DNA of 64,000 nucleotides from Platanthera guangdongensis (taxonomy: Eukaryota; Streptophyta; Magnoliopsida; Asparagales; Orchidaceae). Below the pieces are notes generated by a model. It saw only the letters and a program-made list of their open reading frames with translations, was not told where the DNA came from and ran no database searches. Positions 10,822 through 22,140 of this stretch are shown one piece after another (positions within the stretch are counted from its first letter, which is position 1; the number at the start of each line of letters is the position of its first letter). The stretch covers positions 67,092,482-67,156,481 of the forward strand of contig CM077153.1 of NCBI GenBank assembly GCA_039583875.1. Direction: 5' to 3'. Both the position numbers and the translations under genes were made by a program.

Positions 10822-12857
10822 TGTTGGGTATTGTATCCACACTAACCCAGATTTGATGAAGTCACCCTTGAACTAAAATGAATTAAGTTTTATTTGATGC
10901 TTGGTTTGAGTTATGTGTTTGCAAGATTCTTATGGGAAGTGTAGACCAATGTCAGTGTATAATGGGTCACCAAACACAGGACCATACAATGTAATCCCTC
11001 ATTGTGTGTTCCAAAGTGTTGACTCATGTGTAGCCTCTCTATTGTGATACACTTCATATTCAAGCTCTAGGATTATGTGAAAAAACTTGATGCTGGTCAT
11101 CCCTTAGAAGAAGAAAATTCAGTCAAGAAAATTTTCCTAAGTAAAGTACTCAAAGTAGTTCTTTATCTACTCGAGTAAGTTACTGAATTCATACTCGAGT
11201 AATAATACTCTTACTTGAGTAGATAAGATGTATCTCGAGTAGTTACATCAACTACTCGAGTAGTTCCCTTTCTTCTCTCAAGTTCACATGAATTATCTTC
11301 AAAAATTTTCTACATTAAATACTCGAGTAGTACTATATAGTACTCGAGTAGTTCTATCTTCTGTCTCGAGTAATTGGACTCTGACTCTCGTGTAGTTCTC
11401 ACTTACTCGAGTAGTCTAAATCATATACTCAAGTAGTTCATCTACTACTCGAGTAGTACAGTGTTTATACTCGAGTAATCCAGAATTTCATTTCAGAAAA
11501 TTTCTCTAAGTGAATTACTCGAGTAGTCATCTCCATATACTCGAGTAGTTCTATTTGTCTCAAGTAGTTTATTTTCTATACTCGAGTAGTTCTATTTGTC
11601 TCGAGTAGTTTATTTTTTATACTCGAGTAGTTCTATTTGTCCCGAGTAGTTTATTTTCTATACTCGAGTAGTTCAGTTTTCCTGTTCCAGAAATTTTCTA
11701 AGTCTATGACTCGAGTAGCTTCTTATATACTCGAGTAGTTCATTCTTATATACTCGAGTAGTATTTCTTTTACTCGAGTAATATACTCCACCTCGTGTAT
11801 GTACTCAAGTACTCGAGTAAGTCATTTTTGTTACTCGAGTAGCTGAGTCTTTCTCATTCTTATTTACTCGAGTAGTTGACTCCATGTACTCGAGTAATCA
11901 TCTCTCTTTCTCTCGAGTAGTTTTTCTCATGTACTCGAGTAGTTATTTTCTACCTACTCGAGTAGTGTTGCATATACTCGAGTAGTCTATTACATCTCGA
12001 GTAATTTACTTTGACTTTTCCGCAATTCTTTAAGTGCAGACCTAACGGTCATATTCATAAACTCTGACGTGATTGGTCCATGTGTCTCTCATAATGACGC
12101 AATTATGGCTAATCTTCTCCTCTCCAATAAAAGGTCTTGTCTAAACCGACAAACCCTAAGTATCAGAAGTTTTTGCAGCCGAATATTCTCAAGTTTTTTG
12201 TCTCCCCTTCTCTCTCCAAGAAACCAAACTCGTCGTCGTCGCCATCGCTGATTCCCGACCTGCTAGGGTTTCTTCTTTTGAGGATTCAGATCAAGAAGGC
12301 TCTCCAGATCGAGATTTTCTCAATTCCTTATTCTCTGATTAGATTGATCGTGAGAAGCAGAGAAAGTTCAGATCCATTCTTGCCGAGATTCCTCTTCAAC
12401 TTTCTGATAATGCTGCAAGCCAGAAGAAGGAATTTCTGATTTACTGTTGCAGATCTGAACAAGAAGATTATTGTTTGTATTTCTTTACAAATTTATTTCA
12501 TTATTGTAGGAGAAATTTTCTCCGAGTGTAGGAGTTTTTCAACTCCGAGATTGTAGGAAGTTTTGCCTTCCGAGTGTAGATCTGGTTTGTGGATCGAGTT
12601 TGTAGGAACGTTATTTCAAGGTTAGGATTGATTTCCGATCCGAGATAGTGGAGTAGCTGAGTCTAGTGTATTGCTAGATCGGTGAGGGAAAGTGGATGTA
12701 CCTAAGGTTGGGGAACCACTATAAATCTTGTCTCGTCTGTGTTTTATTGGTAAATTGTTCTGTGCATTGGTTTGAAATTTTTTATTCCATAAATAGACGC
12801 ACATCTCACCTATTCACCCCCCTCTAGGTGATTTAGGTAGACAAATATAAACTTTCA
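10822..12857 (+). repeat. 5' LTR of element E
   Basis: Starts TGTTGGGTATTGTATCC and ends TATAAACTTTCA before the primer site. Holds the TACTCGAGTA array (11148-12004), a promoter region, the AGTGG...CCACT hairpin (12691-12720) and CACCTATTCACCCCCC near the end. At the TATA position it reads CAATAAAAGG where the 3' LTR has CTATAAAAAG, so this copy's TATA box appears to carry a point change. Confidence 0.93.
11148..12004. repeat. LTR array of TACTCGAGTA palindromes (element E, 5' LTR)
   Basis: Some 35 copies of TACTCGAGTA or close variants (core CTCGAG), usually followed by GT. Copies are about 18-40 bases apart and separated by AT-rich sequence. The array ends about 120 bases upstream of the TATA position. 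Confidence 0.95.
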
Positions 12858-12859
12858 AT

Positions 12860-12871
12860 TGGTATCAGAGT
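12860..12871 (+). other. Primer-binding site of element E
   Basis: TGGTATCAGAGT, two bases after the LTR end, matches the tRNA-iMet primer site at 11 of 12 bases. Confidence 0.88.
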
Positions 12872-12940
12872 GAGGTTGATCGTTAAAAGTTTAACACCTT
12901 GATCAGATCCTTCAATAGTTGTCTTTTGATATCTACCAAA

Positions 12941-15243
12941 ATGGACAAGGCTAAAGATTTTGTCAAGCTTCCTTTGTGCAACAAAAATAATTTTCCCATG
13001 TGGAAAGAGAGAATCAAGTTCTTCATGGAAGCTGTGGATCGAAGGATCTTCATGATAGTTGACGAAGGTCCTTATATTCCCATGACCGTCTGCACTTTAG
13101 ATTCAACTAAGAAAGTCCCCAAGAAACTTATGGATCTAGATAAGGATGAGATTGCACTTGTCTCATTGGACAAAAAGGCAAAAAATATCATAGCAAGTGC
13201 AGTCAATGATTCAATGCTGCAAAACCTGATTCACTGCCAGTCTGCGAAGGAGATGTGGCAGTCACTAGTTACCTTGATGGAAGGCACAGAAGAAGTGAGG
13301 GATAGAAGATCCCTTCTTAATCAGAAGTATGAAGCTTTTCGACAGGGAAACAAGGATACCATTGCTGACACCTTCGAGAACTTCTTCAAGATAGTGAATG
13401 GGCTAAGGGTCTATGGCAGAGTCTTCACTAATGGAGAATTGAATGATACGTTCTTGAGATCCCTGACTAAGGAATGGGATAACAAGGTCTGTGCTATAAG
13501 GGAGTTTGGAAAACTGGCCGAGATAGATCCTCAGAATCTCTTCGGGAAGCTTATGTCATATGAGCTTCAACTCAACACCAGAAAGGCTGAAGAAGAGAAG
13601 AGCAAGTCTGCATTCAAAGAGAAGTCTATTGCTTTAAAGGCAGACACCTCTAAGAAGTCCAAGGCTGTTCCTCCAACTCCAACACCAGAAGTTAGTGAAG
13701 AAGAAACCTCAGAGCCAAGCACCTCAGGCTCTGAAATATCAGAAGGAGAGTTCTCACTACTCTCTCGGCAGTTCAAGAAATTCTTGAACAAGAAGAAGCA
13801 ATGTAAAGGCAAGGATGCCTCCTATAGAAGATCACAACACGATGGTGATCGGCAAAGAAAAGGCTCAAGTAGCCATGACAAGTATAACTCTAAACAGAAC
13901 AAATATGTTTCGAATGACATTATTTGTTATTGTTGTAATAAGCCAGGATACGTCATCGCTGACTGCCCTCACATGAAGAAGGAGGGTGGTAGAAGAGAGG
14001 AAAAGGAGTCCTCGTATAACAAGAAGAGGACAAAGAAGAGCTTGATGGCCAAAAAGGGCAAGACTCTTAGTGACTCTAACTCATCTGAGTCGAGTGAAGA
14101 AGAAGAAGCCTATTTTCGACTCATGGCTCAAACTGATGATGAACAAGAGCCCCAGTTCCCTAGGAAGGTAAACTCTCAAACTCCTCTCTCTGATTCTGAA
14201 GTTTCTGAACATGATTGTGAGGATAGCTCTTCTGACGATGAGTCAGAACTCATGGCCCAGTATAAAGAGTTAATCATGGCTTACGACAAATGTCGACGAG
14301 TCGTGAAAACTCAGGCTAAAGAGATAAAGTCTCTCAAAGCTGAAGAGAGCATCTTGAGAGAGAAAGTCGCAAAGACCGACTCGCTTGAAGAGAACTTCAA
14401 TAATGCTATTGAAGAATATAACAAAGCTCTTGAGCACCTTGATCTTAAAGAGAAAATCATCAAAGAACTGGAAGCCCAACTTGCTACTGAAAAGAAACTT
14501 GTTGAAAGTTTCTTGAAGCCCAAGACAGTTCTTCCATTCATTGCTAAATTCTCAGTCAAGGCCAATGGTCCTGGACTAGGCCATGAAGAACCTCCTAGTA
14601 AGTCTTCTAGGAGAAATAAGGCTCAACGAAAGAATAAGGCCGCCAAAAAGGCCTTAGCCAAAGAAAAGGGGGAAGCCCCTCAAGATCAGACTACGTTCAA
14701 AAAGGTTATATTTCCTTCAAATGAGTTTGATCTTGATTCATCTTACGGACACTTTGCTAGGACTACTTATGTAGAGCCAAAGTCCCGTTATCAAGGATGG
14801 ACTCGACCCAGAAACTTTGGTGAAAGTTTCTTTAAGGCACCTTATGAAGAAGTGATTTTCAAAGCTATGACCCTTTCAATCATTGTCATAACTTCAAGAA
14901 GGCACTAAAGGCAAAGCTTGTTGTAGAAAAGCTAGTGAAGGAGAAGAAAACATGTGATTGTCATCATCATGAAGCTTCTTCCTCCAGGAATGTTGCCCCT
15001 GCTAGACCTCATTTCCAAAAGGCCAAGCAGGAGAACATAAGGCAAAGATATAACAGATTTGACTGCTGGTGTTGTGGCAGAATTGGTCACTTTGTCATTG
15101 ATTGCTGGTTTAATCCCAGAAATGCTGCAACCCCACATCTTGGCAATATGAGGAAGACCACTCCTAATGCTAATATTCGTAGGAGAAGTGTTCTAACCCG
15201 AGACCAAGGAACCAAACGTATTTGGGTTCCTAAGGCAAACTGA
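12941..15243 (+). pseudogene. gag: Element E gag, frameshifted near its C-terminus
   Basis: Starts at ATG 12941 (MDKAKDFVKLPLCNKNNF). The N-terminal UBN2-type domain (MWKERIKFFMEAVDRRIF) is followed by a basic linker and a first knuckle, CYCCNKPGYVIADC (about residues 328-341). There the usual His is Tyr, so this knuckle is probably defective. An acidic stretch and a long heptad-rich coiled coil (about residues 435-520) follow. The frame shifts near 14860; the other frame then carries an intact second knuckle, CWCCGRIGHFVIDC (15061-15108), and ends with TGA at 15241. A second in-frame TGA and TTGCAGGT follow before pol. Family and layout match gag of element A. Confidence 0.88.
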
Positions 15244-15249
15244 CTGTGA

Positions 15250-18200
15250 TTGCAGGTATGTCCAAAGGCCACCAAAATGCAAATCTGGTATTTGGACAGT
15301 GGATGCTCTCGGCATATGATCGGGACAAGAAGCCTAATTCAAAACTTTACTCCAGTCGTGAACGGACCGAAGGTCATCTTTGGAGGTTCAGACCGTGGAA
15401 TTACTAAAGGCTACGGTATGATTACAAATGGTAATGTATCCTTCTCAGATGTGGCTTATGTTGAAGGTTTGGAACATAACCTTATAAGCATAAGCCAACT
15501 CTGCGATAAAGGATACATAGTTGACTTTCACGCTGATAAGTGCTTGATAAAATCTATTGACAATATGGAAATGATTCTATCCGACACTCGAAGCAGAAAT
15601 AGTTTCTGTTTAAATTTCATTTGTATAGATTCTTCGTGTTCCTTTTAGCAAAATATAGTGCGTCTCTTGGTGGCCAATGGCACAAGAGACTAGCACATAT
15701 TAATTTCAAAACTATTAATAAATTATTTTCAATGAACTTAGTACGTGATGCCCCAAATGTCAAGTACGTCAAAGATAGACCTTGTCATGCAAGTGTAAAA
15801 GGAAAACAAACAAGGGCTACCTTTAAAAGCGTTATTGGCAAGGATTCTAATAGATGTCTTCATCTACTGCATATGGACTTGTTTGGTCCACTGAAAATTA
15901 GAAGTTTGGGAGGTAAGGATTATACGTTAGTAATTTTTGATGATTACTCGCGCTTTGCGTGGGTGTTCTTTCTAAAACACAAGTCAGATACCTTCGACAT
16001 CTATACTAATTTTATCAGGCAAGTCCAGAATGAATACAACTGCTCCATAGTCAAAATCGGAAGTGACAACGGAACATAGTTTAAATCTGGGGCCATGACA
16101 GAATTTTGTGAAAGCTTAGGTATCTTTCATGAGTTTTCCTCTCCTCGTACTCCACAACAGAATGGAGTGGCCAAGAGAAGGAATAGAACACCCATAGAGG
16201 CCTGCAGGACCATGTTGAGTGATGCTTCACTTCTGGAATATTTTTGGGCTGAAGCCGTCAACACTGCATGTCACATTCAAAATCGAGCCCTCATAAACAA
16301 AAATCATGATAAGACACCTTACGAACTTCTGAAGGGCAGGAAACCAACAGTCTCATATTTTAGAATTTTTGGCTGTAAATGCTTCGTGCTCAACAATGGC
16401 AAGTATCATACTACAAAGTTCAGTGAAAAGAGTTTTGAAGGTATTTTTGTAGGTTATTGTAGCCATAGTAAGGCATATAGGATATTTAATAGAAAAACCC
16501 TGGGGGTAGAAGAATCGATAAATGTTGTATTTGATGAGACGAGTTTGCTGCAAAGCGACTCTTCTAGTGTGCTTATTGAAGATGTAGGTGCAAAGATGAA
16601 AGAAATTAGCTTGGATGAACCGTCCGAAGACAAAGGTGAAAAGTTCATCAAGATCACCACTCCAACCCCTATTGGAGAGGCTGATGATCAAGATGAAGAA
16701 GTCATCAAAGATGAAGAAGTCACTCTGGTGATAGAAGACAATCCAGATGCAAGGACTCTAGAGCTCAGACATCTGAAGGATCACCTCATGGACCAGATTA
16801 TAGGAGATCCTCGGGATGGTGTCAGAACTCGAAGAGGTACAACTAATGAGAATCTATATTTAAGTTTTCTCTCACAGGTTGAACCAAAGAAGTTTGAGGA
16901 AGCAAACTCAGACGCATCGTGGATAATAGCGATGGAAGAAGAACTAAACCAGTTCAAGCGCTGCAAAGTATGGAAGCTTGTTCCAAGACCCAAAGGTAAG
17001 AACTTCATTGAGACAAAATGGGTCTACAGGAACAAGATGGACGAGGATGGAACTATTGTGAAGAATAAGGCCAGACTTGTCGCAAAAGGTTATCGTCAAG
17101 AAGAAGGAATCGACTTCGACCAGACGTATGCTCTAGTGGCAAGGCTGGAGGCAATAAGGTTATTCCCAGTATATGCTGCACTCAAAGGCTTCACTGTCTA
17201 TCAGATGGACGTGAAGTCTGCCTTCCTTAATGGTGACATAAAGGAAGAGGTGTATGTGGAACAACCTCCAGGTTTCTTTGATTCTAACTTTCCTGATTAT
17301 GTTTACTTACTGCATAAAGCATTATATGGTCTGAAACAAGCTCCTCGAGCTTGGTATGAGACGCTGCCTAGCTTTCTACTTGAGAACAAGTTCACAAGGG
17401 GAAAGATAGAAAAGACATTATTTCTTTGGGAAATTAAAGGGAAGATTTTGCTAGTGCAAATCTATGTCGACGACATTATTTTTGGCTCTACTGATAACAA
17501 CCTCTGCAAGAAGTTTTCAAAACTTATGCAAGGGAAGTTTGAAATGAGCAGTATGGGAGAGCTGAAGTATTTCTTAGGGCTTCAGGTGAAAAATTCTGAA
17601 GATGGAATTTTCATCTCGCAGACCAAGTTCACCAAAGAGCTGATTAAGAAATTTGGAATGGAGAACGCAACCTCGATGAGGACTCCAACGGGTTCAACTA
17701 TGTCTCTGGACAAGGATGAAAAAGGGAAATCTTTTGATGAAACCAAGTATAGAAGCATTATTGGATCCTTGCTCTACCTTACTGCAAGTAGACCTGACAT
17801 AATGTTCTCAACATGTGTCTATGCTAGATTTCAGGTGAACTCTAAGGAATCTCACTACGCTACTGCAAAGCGAATTTTGAGATACCTTAAAGGTACACCG
17901 AATCTTGGCTTATGGTACCCAAGAAGTAATGACATCGAATTAATAGGTTTTTCAGATGCAAATTTTGCAGGGAGCAAAGACGATAGGAAAAGCACTTCAG
18001 GGACTTGCCAATTCTTTGGAAGAAGGCTCATCTCCTGGAGTAGCAAGAAGCAAAACTGTGTGACAATCTCAACGGCCGAGTCAGAGTACATCTCTGCAGG
18101 CAGTTGCTGTGCACAGTTACTTTGGATAAAGAATCAGTTCGAAGACTACAACATGAAGTTTGACAAGATTCCATTATTTTTGCGACTCTTCCAGCGCCAT

Positions 18201-18402
18201 ACCAATTGCCAACAACCCAGTCTCGCACAGCCGGACAAAGCATATAGAGCTAAGGTATCACTTCATCCGGGAGCATGTGGAGCATGGGGATATAGACCTT
18301 CAATATGTCCCTACAGATAGGTAAATTGCAGACATTTTCACGAAGCCGTTGGACGAGACCAAGTTCTCGTTCTTCAAAACAGAACTTGGGATGCTCAACA
18401 AA
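15250..18402 (+). pseudogene. pol: Element E pol: protease, integrase, RT, RNase H, damaged
   Basis: Protease motif WYLDSGCSRHM (about 15288-15320). Frameshift near 15640. The integrase HHCC finger reads PCHASVKG, so the last Cys is Ser. The integrase core has a TAG at 16077-16079 within GSDNGTxF, and the expected QNGVAERKN reads QNGVAKRRN, replacing the catalytic Glu with Lys. RT is well kept with YVDDIIFGS (about 17462-17490). RNase H shows FSDANFAG and STAESEY; a frameshift near 18180 scrambles FCDSSSA, after which the normal end (DIFTKPLDETKF ... LGMLNK) is readable in another frame to 18402. The integrase changes argue that this copy is dead even without the stops. Confidence 0.9.
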
Positions 18403-18676
18403 TAAGACTAGAAGAAGCTGGACTTTCAAGAAGGCTCAAGGCTCAAAGACGGAATTGGACAAAAGAGCTGACGCAACCAAGGTGAAGATTTGTGAAGAAG
18501 TTGGACTCTTCAAAGAAGATGCTATTACCAAGCTATCTGTTGAAGTCAGAAAGGGAGAGAAATTGGTAAAAGATATCTAGAAAATTTTCATAGTTCTTAT
18601 GCTTGCTAACACTGCTTGATTACTTAGCATTTTTTATGTCCATAATTCACCTGTGTAAAGGGTTCTGACTTCTACA

Positions 18677-18689
18677 AATAGGGGGAGAT
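18677..18689 (+). other. Polypurine tract of element E
   Basis: AAATAGGGGGAGAT directly precedes the 3' LTR start (TGTTGGG, 18690). The region 18403-18676 between pol and this tract shows no credible ORF. Confidence 0.85.
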
Positions 18690-19014
18690 TGTTGGGTATT
18701 GTATCCAAACTAACCGAGATTTGATGAAGTCACCCTTGAACTAAGATGAATTAAGTTGTATTTGATGCTTGGTTTGAGTTATGTGTTTGCAGGATTCTTA
18801 TGGGAAGTGTAGACCAATGTCAGTCTACAATGGGTCACCAAACACAGGACCATATAATGTAATCCCTCATTGTGTGTTCCAAAGTGTTGACTCATGTGTA
18901 GCCTCTCTATTGGGATACACTTCATATTCAAGCTCTAGGACTATGTGAAAAGACTTGATGCTGGTCATCCCTTAGAAGAAGAAAATTCAGTCAAGAAAAT
19001 TTTCCTAAGTAAAG

Positions 19015-19872
19015 TACTCGAGTAGTTCTTTACGTACTCGAGTAAGTTACTGAATTCATACTCGAGTAATAATAATCTTACTCGAGTAGATAAGATGTAT
19101 CTCGAGTAGTTACATCAACTACTCGAGTAGTTCCCTTTCTTCTCTCGAGTTCACAGGAATTATCTTCAAAAAATTTCTACGTCAAATACTCGAGTAGTAC
19201 TTTATAGTACTCGAGTAGTTCTATCTTCTGTCTCGAGTAATTGGACTCTGACTTTCATGTAGTTCTCACTTACTCGAGTAGTCTAAATCATATACTCGAG
19301 TAGTTCATCTACTACTCGAGTAGTCCAGTGTTTATACTCGAGTAATCCAGAATTTCATTCCAGAAAATTTCTCTAAGTGAATTACTCGAGTAGTCATCTC
19401 CATATACTCGAGTAGTTCTATTTGTCTCGAGTAGTTTATTTTCTATACTCGAGTAGTTCTATTTATCTCGAGTAGTTTATTTTCTATACTCGAGTAGTTC
19501 TATTTATCTCGAGTAGTTTATTTTCTATACTCGAGTAGTTCAGTTTTCCTGTTCTAGAAATTTTCTAAGTCTATGACTCGAGTAGCTTCTTATATACTCG
19601 AGTAGTTCATTCTTATATACTGGAGTAGTATTTCTTTTTCTCGAGTAATATACTCCACCTCTCATGTATGTACTCAAGTACTCGAGTAAGTCATTTTTGT
19701 TACTCGAGTAGCTGAGTATTTCTCATTCTTATTTACTCGAGTAGTTGACTCTATGTACTCGAGTAATCATCTCTCTTTCTCTCGAGTAGTTTTTCTCATG
19801 TACTCGAGTAGTAATTTTCTACCTACTCGAGTAGTGCTGCATATACTCGAGTAGTCTATTACATCTAGAGTA
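19015..19872. repeat. LTR array of TACTCGAGTA palindromes (element E, 3' LTR)
   Basis: Copy-for-copy counterpart of 11148-12004. Several palindromes mutated in one LTR are intact in the other, for example ACTCAAAG near 11150 against ACTCGAGTAG near 19016. Confidence 0.95.
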
Positions 19873-19994
19873 ATTTACTTTGACTTTTCCGCAATTCTTT
19901 AAGTCCAGACCTAACGGTCATATTCATAAACTCTAATGTGATTGGTCAACGTGTCTCTCATAATGACGCAATTATGGCTAATCTTCTCCTCTCC

Positions 19995-20002
19995 TATAAA
20001 AA
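19995..20002 (+). promoter_or_regulatory. TATA box of element E 3' LTR
   Basis: CCTATAAAAAG, about 120 bases downstream of the palindrome array. A conserved leader (GACAAACCCTAAGTATC) follows. Confidence 0.65.
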
Positions 20003-20725
20003 GTCTTGTCTAAACGACAAACCCTAAGTATCAGAAGTTTTTGCAGCCGAATATTCTCAAGTTTTCTATCTCCTATTCTCTCTCCAAGAAACGAAACTCG
20101 TCGTCACCGCCATCGCTGATTCCCGACCGACTAGGGTTTCTTCTTTTGAGGATTCAGATCAAGAAGGCTCTCTAGATCGAGATTTGCTCAACTCCTTATT
20201 CTCTGATTAGATCGATCGTGAGAAGCCGAGGAAGTTCAGATCCATTCGTGCCGAGATTCCTCTTCAACTTTCTGATAAATCCGCAAACCTAGAAGAAGGA
20301 ATTTCTGATTTACTGTTGCTGATCTGAACAAGAAGAGTACTGTTTGTATTTTTTTACAAATTTATTTCATTATTATAGGAGAAATTATCTCCGAGTGTAG
20401 GAGTTTTTCAACTCCGAGATTGTAAGAAGTTTTGCCTTCCGAGTGTAGATCCAGTTTGTGGATCGAGTTTGTACGAACGTTGTTTCGAGGGTGGGATTGA
20501 TTTCTAATCCGAGATAGTGGAGTAGCCGAGTCTAATGTATTGCTAGATCGGTGGGTAAAGTGGATGTACCCAAGGTTGGGGAACCACTATAAATCTTGCC
20601 TCGTCTGTGTTTGATTGGTAGATTGTTCTGTGCATTGGTTTGAAATTTTTTATTCCGCAAATAGACGCACATCTCACCGATTCACCCCCCTCTAGGTGAT
20701 TTAGGTAGACAGCTATAAACTTTTA

Positions 20726-21369
20726 GCTCCCTTCTATATCTCACTATAAGTAGGCTTGACATCATGTATGCTACATGTGTCTGTGCTAGGTATCAGGCAT
20801 GCCCTAAGGAATCTCACTGCACTGCTGCAAATAGGATCTTGAGATATCTTAAGGGCACTCCAGATCTTGGCCTATGGTACCCTTGAAATAGGGATTTTAA
20901 ACTAACAGGCTCCTCAGATGCAGATTTTGCCGGCTGCAAATAGGATAGGAAAAGCACTTCAGGTTCCTGTCAATTCCTAGGTGGGAGACTAGAAATCTTG
21001 GAGCAGCAAGAAGCAAACTGGTATTGCAATATCAACTGCAGAGTCAGAGTACATTTCAGCAGGTAGTTGTTGTGCTCAGTTACTGTAGATCCAACATCAT
21101 CTCCAGGATTATAACCTACAGATAAGTAGAACTCCTCTTTTTATGCTTCTACTAGTGTAATTTCTATTAATAAGAACCCTATATCACACAACAAGACTAA
21201 GCACATCGAAATTAGGTATCATTTCATTAGGGAGCATGTGGAAAAGGAAGACATCAGTTTAGAGTTTTTCCCAACATACAAGCAAGTTGCTGATATCTTT
21301 ACTATGACAATAGATGAAGCTAAGTTCAACACCATCAAGTTTGAGTTGGGTATGTTGAACTTAGCATAG
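20726..21369 (+). pseudogene. pol: Element F pol, part 2: RNase H
   Basis: Continues F's RT exactly where element E inserted. Readable motifs: [51 protein letters not shown] (in a shifted frame), [24 protein letters not shown] and LGMLNLA with its stop at 21367-21369. Several stops and at least one frameshift near 20990 break it. Confidence 0.85.
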
Positions 21370-21960
21370 CTTGAGTTACTCCCTAGGATATTCTTGGTAC
21401 AGGAATTGTTCTTCTTACAGGTAATGAAAACCGAAAGTGGAAATGAAGACAAAGTGTCTATCAAGAACATGATGATAGAAGATGCTCCTTTTGACGGGGG
21501 AGCAAGTCCAGCAGATGCTGGAGCAAATTCAGCCTTATGAAAAGAGGAAGCTGGAAGCTGCACCACTGTTACCATCTGCAATCAGCTAGGTGGAGAACAT
21601 AAAAGCACTCAAGCACCTCCCTGACTATCTGAATAAGTCAAAAAGGGGGAGGGGATTGAGGATTGATCAAGTTCAAGAAAGTATCATGCAAAAAATGGCA
21701 GAAAGACAGGGGAGAAAGTTATAGTGATAAGAGATTGATCAAGTAACATCAGAGGTTGATCAAGTTATCAAGTGCATTAAAGGAAATGAAAGTAATAAAG
21801 GTCTTCAAGTGGTATCACATACCTTGCCGCAATCCATGGGGAGTAGGTAACCTTCATCTAATTTATTTGATAATAATATGTTATTGTTGTCTATATGGTG
21901 TGTATGTCATTGACTAAGTAATTTGATCAATGGTTTTGACATCTTCAAATAGGGAGAGAT
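21370..21960 (+). other. Element F 3' untranslated region and polypurine tract
   Basis: About 590 bases between pol and the 3' LTR. I see no ORF3 and no palindrome array here. It ends with AAATAGGGAGAGAT (about 21947-21960), the polypurine tract. Confidence 0.7.
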
Positions 21961-22140
21961 TGTTGGGTCCATTGATCCCAATGGCCCTGATTTGAAGAAG
22001 TCAAACAGATCAATGATATACATACAGTTGTATTTGATGTGTGTGTACGTTCATGCATGTTGGGTAGTCCTTCTCACATTGATTGGATAGGTGGACACAT
22101 GGTTGTGGATTGGATCAGTAGAAAAATACATAAGTCCGTA

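Larger units (their letters stand above)
10822..20725 (+). mobile_element. Element E: complete Ty1/copia retrotransposon, Sirevirus-like, no ORF3
   Basis: 9.9 kb with two LTRs of the same length by my boundaries (10822-12857 and 18690-20725, 2036 bp each), primer site, gag, pol and polypurine tract. It is inserted in the RT/RNase H region of element F. The flanks CCTCT (10817-10821) and GCTCC (20726-20730) agree at three of five bases and fall on the same two codons of F, so they are probably a decayed target duplication. Pol is followed by only about 290 bases before the 3' LTR. Lesions: two frameshifts in gag-pol, a stop at 16077-16079, and a frameshift near 18180. Confidence 0.93.
18690..20725 (+). 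repeat. 3' LTR of element E
   Basis: Same length and same features as the 5' LTR: palindrome array 19015-19872, TATA box 19995-20002, hairpin 20559-20588, C-tract, end TATAAACTTTTA (the 5' copy ends TTTCA, so the terminal CA has become TA). The two LTRs differ at scattered sites, so the insertion is not new. Confidence 0.93.

Noticed and set aside
12069..12439. ORFs of 60-100 codons in the E LTR leader
   Set aside because: They are not open in the corresponding part of the 3' LTR and lie in the transcribed leader.
18305..18580. Possible ORF3 of element E
   Set aside because: It overlaps the end of RNase H in another frame, has no similarity to ORF3 of A or D, and no array or TATA precedes it.
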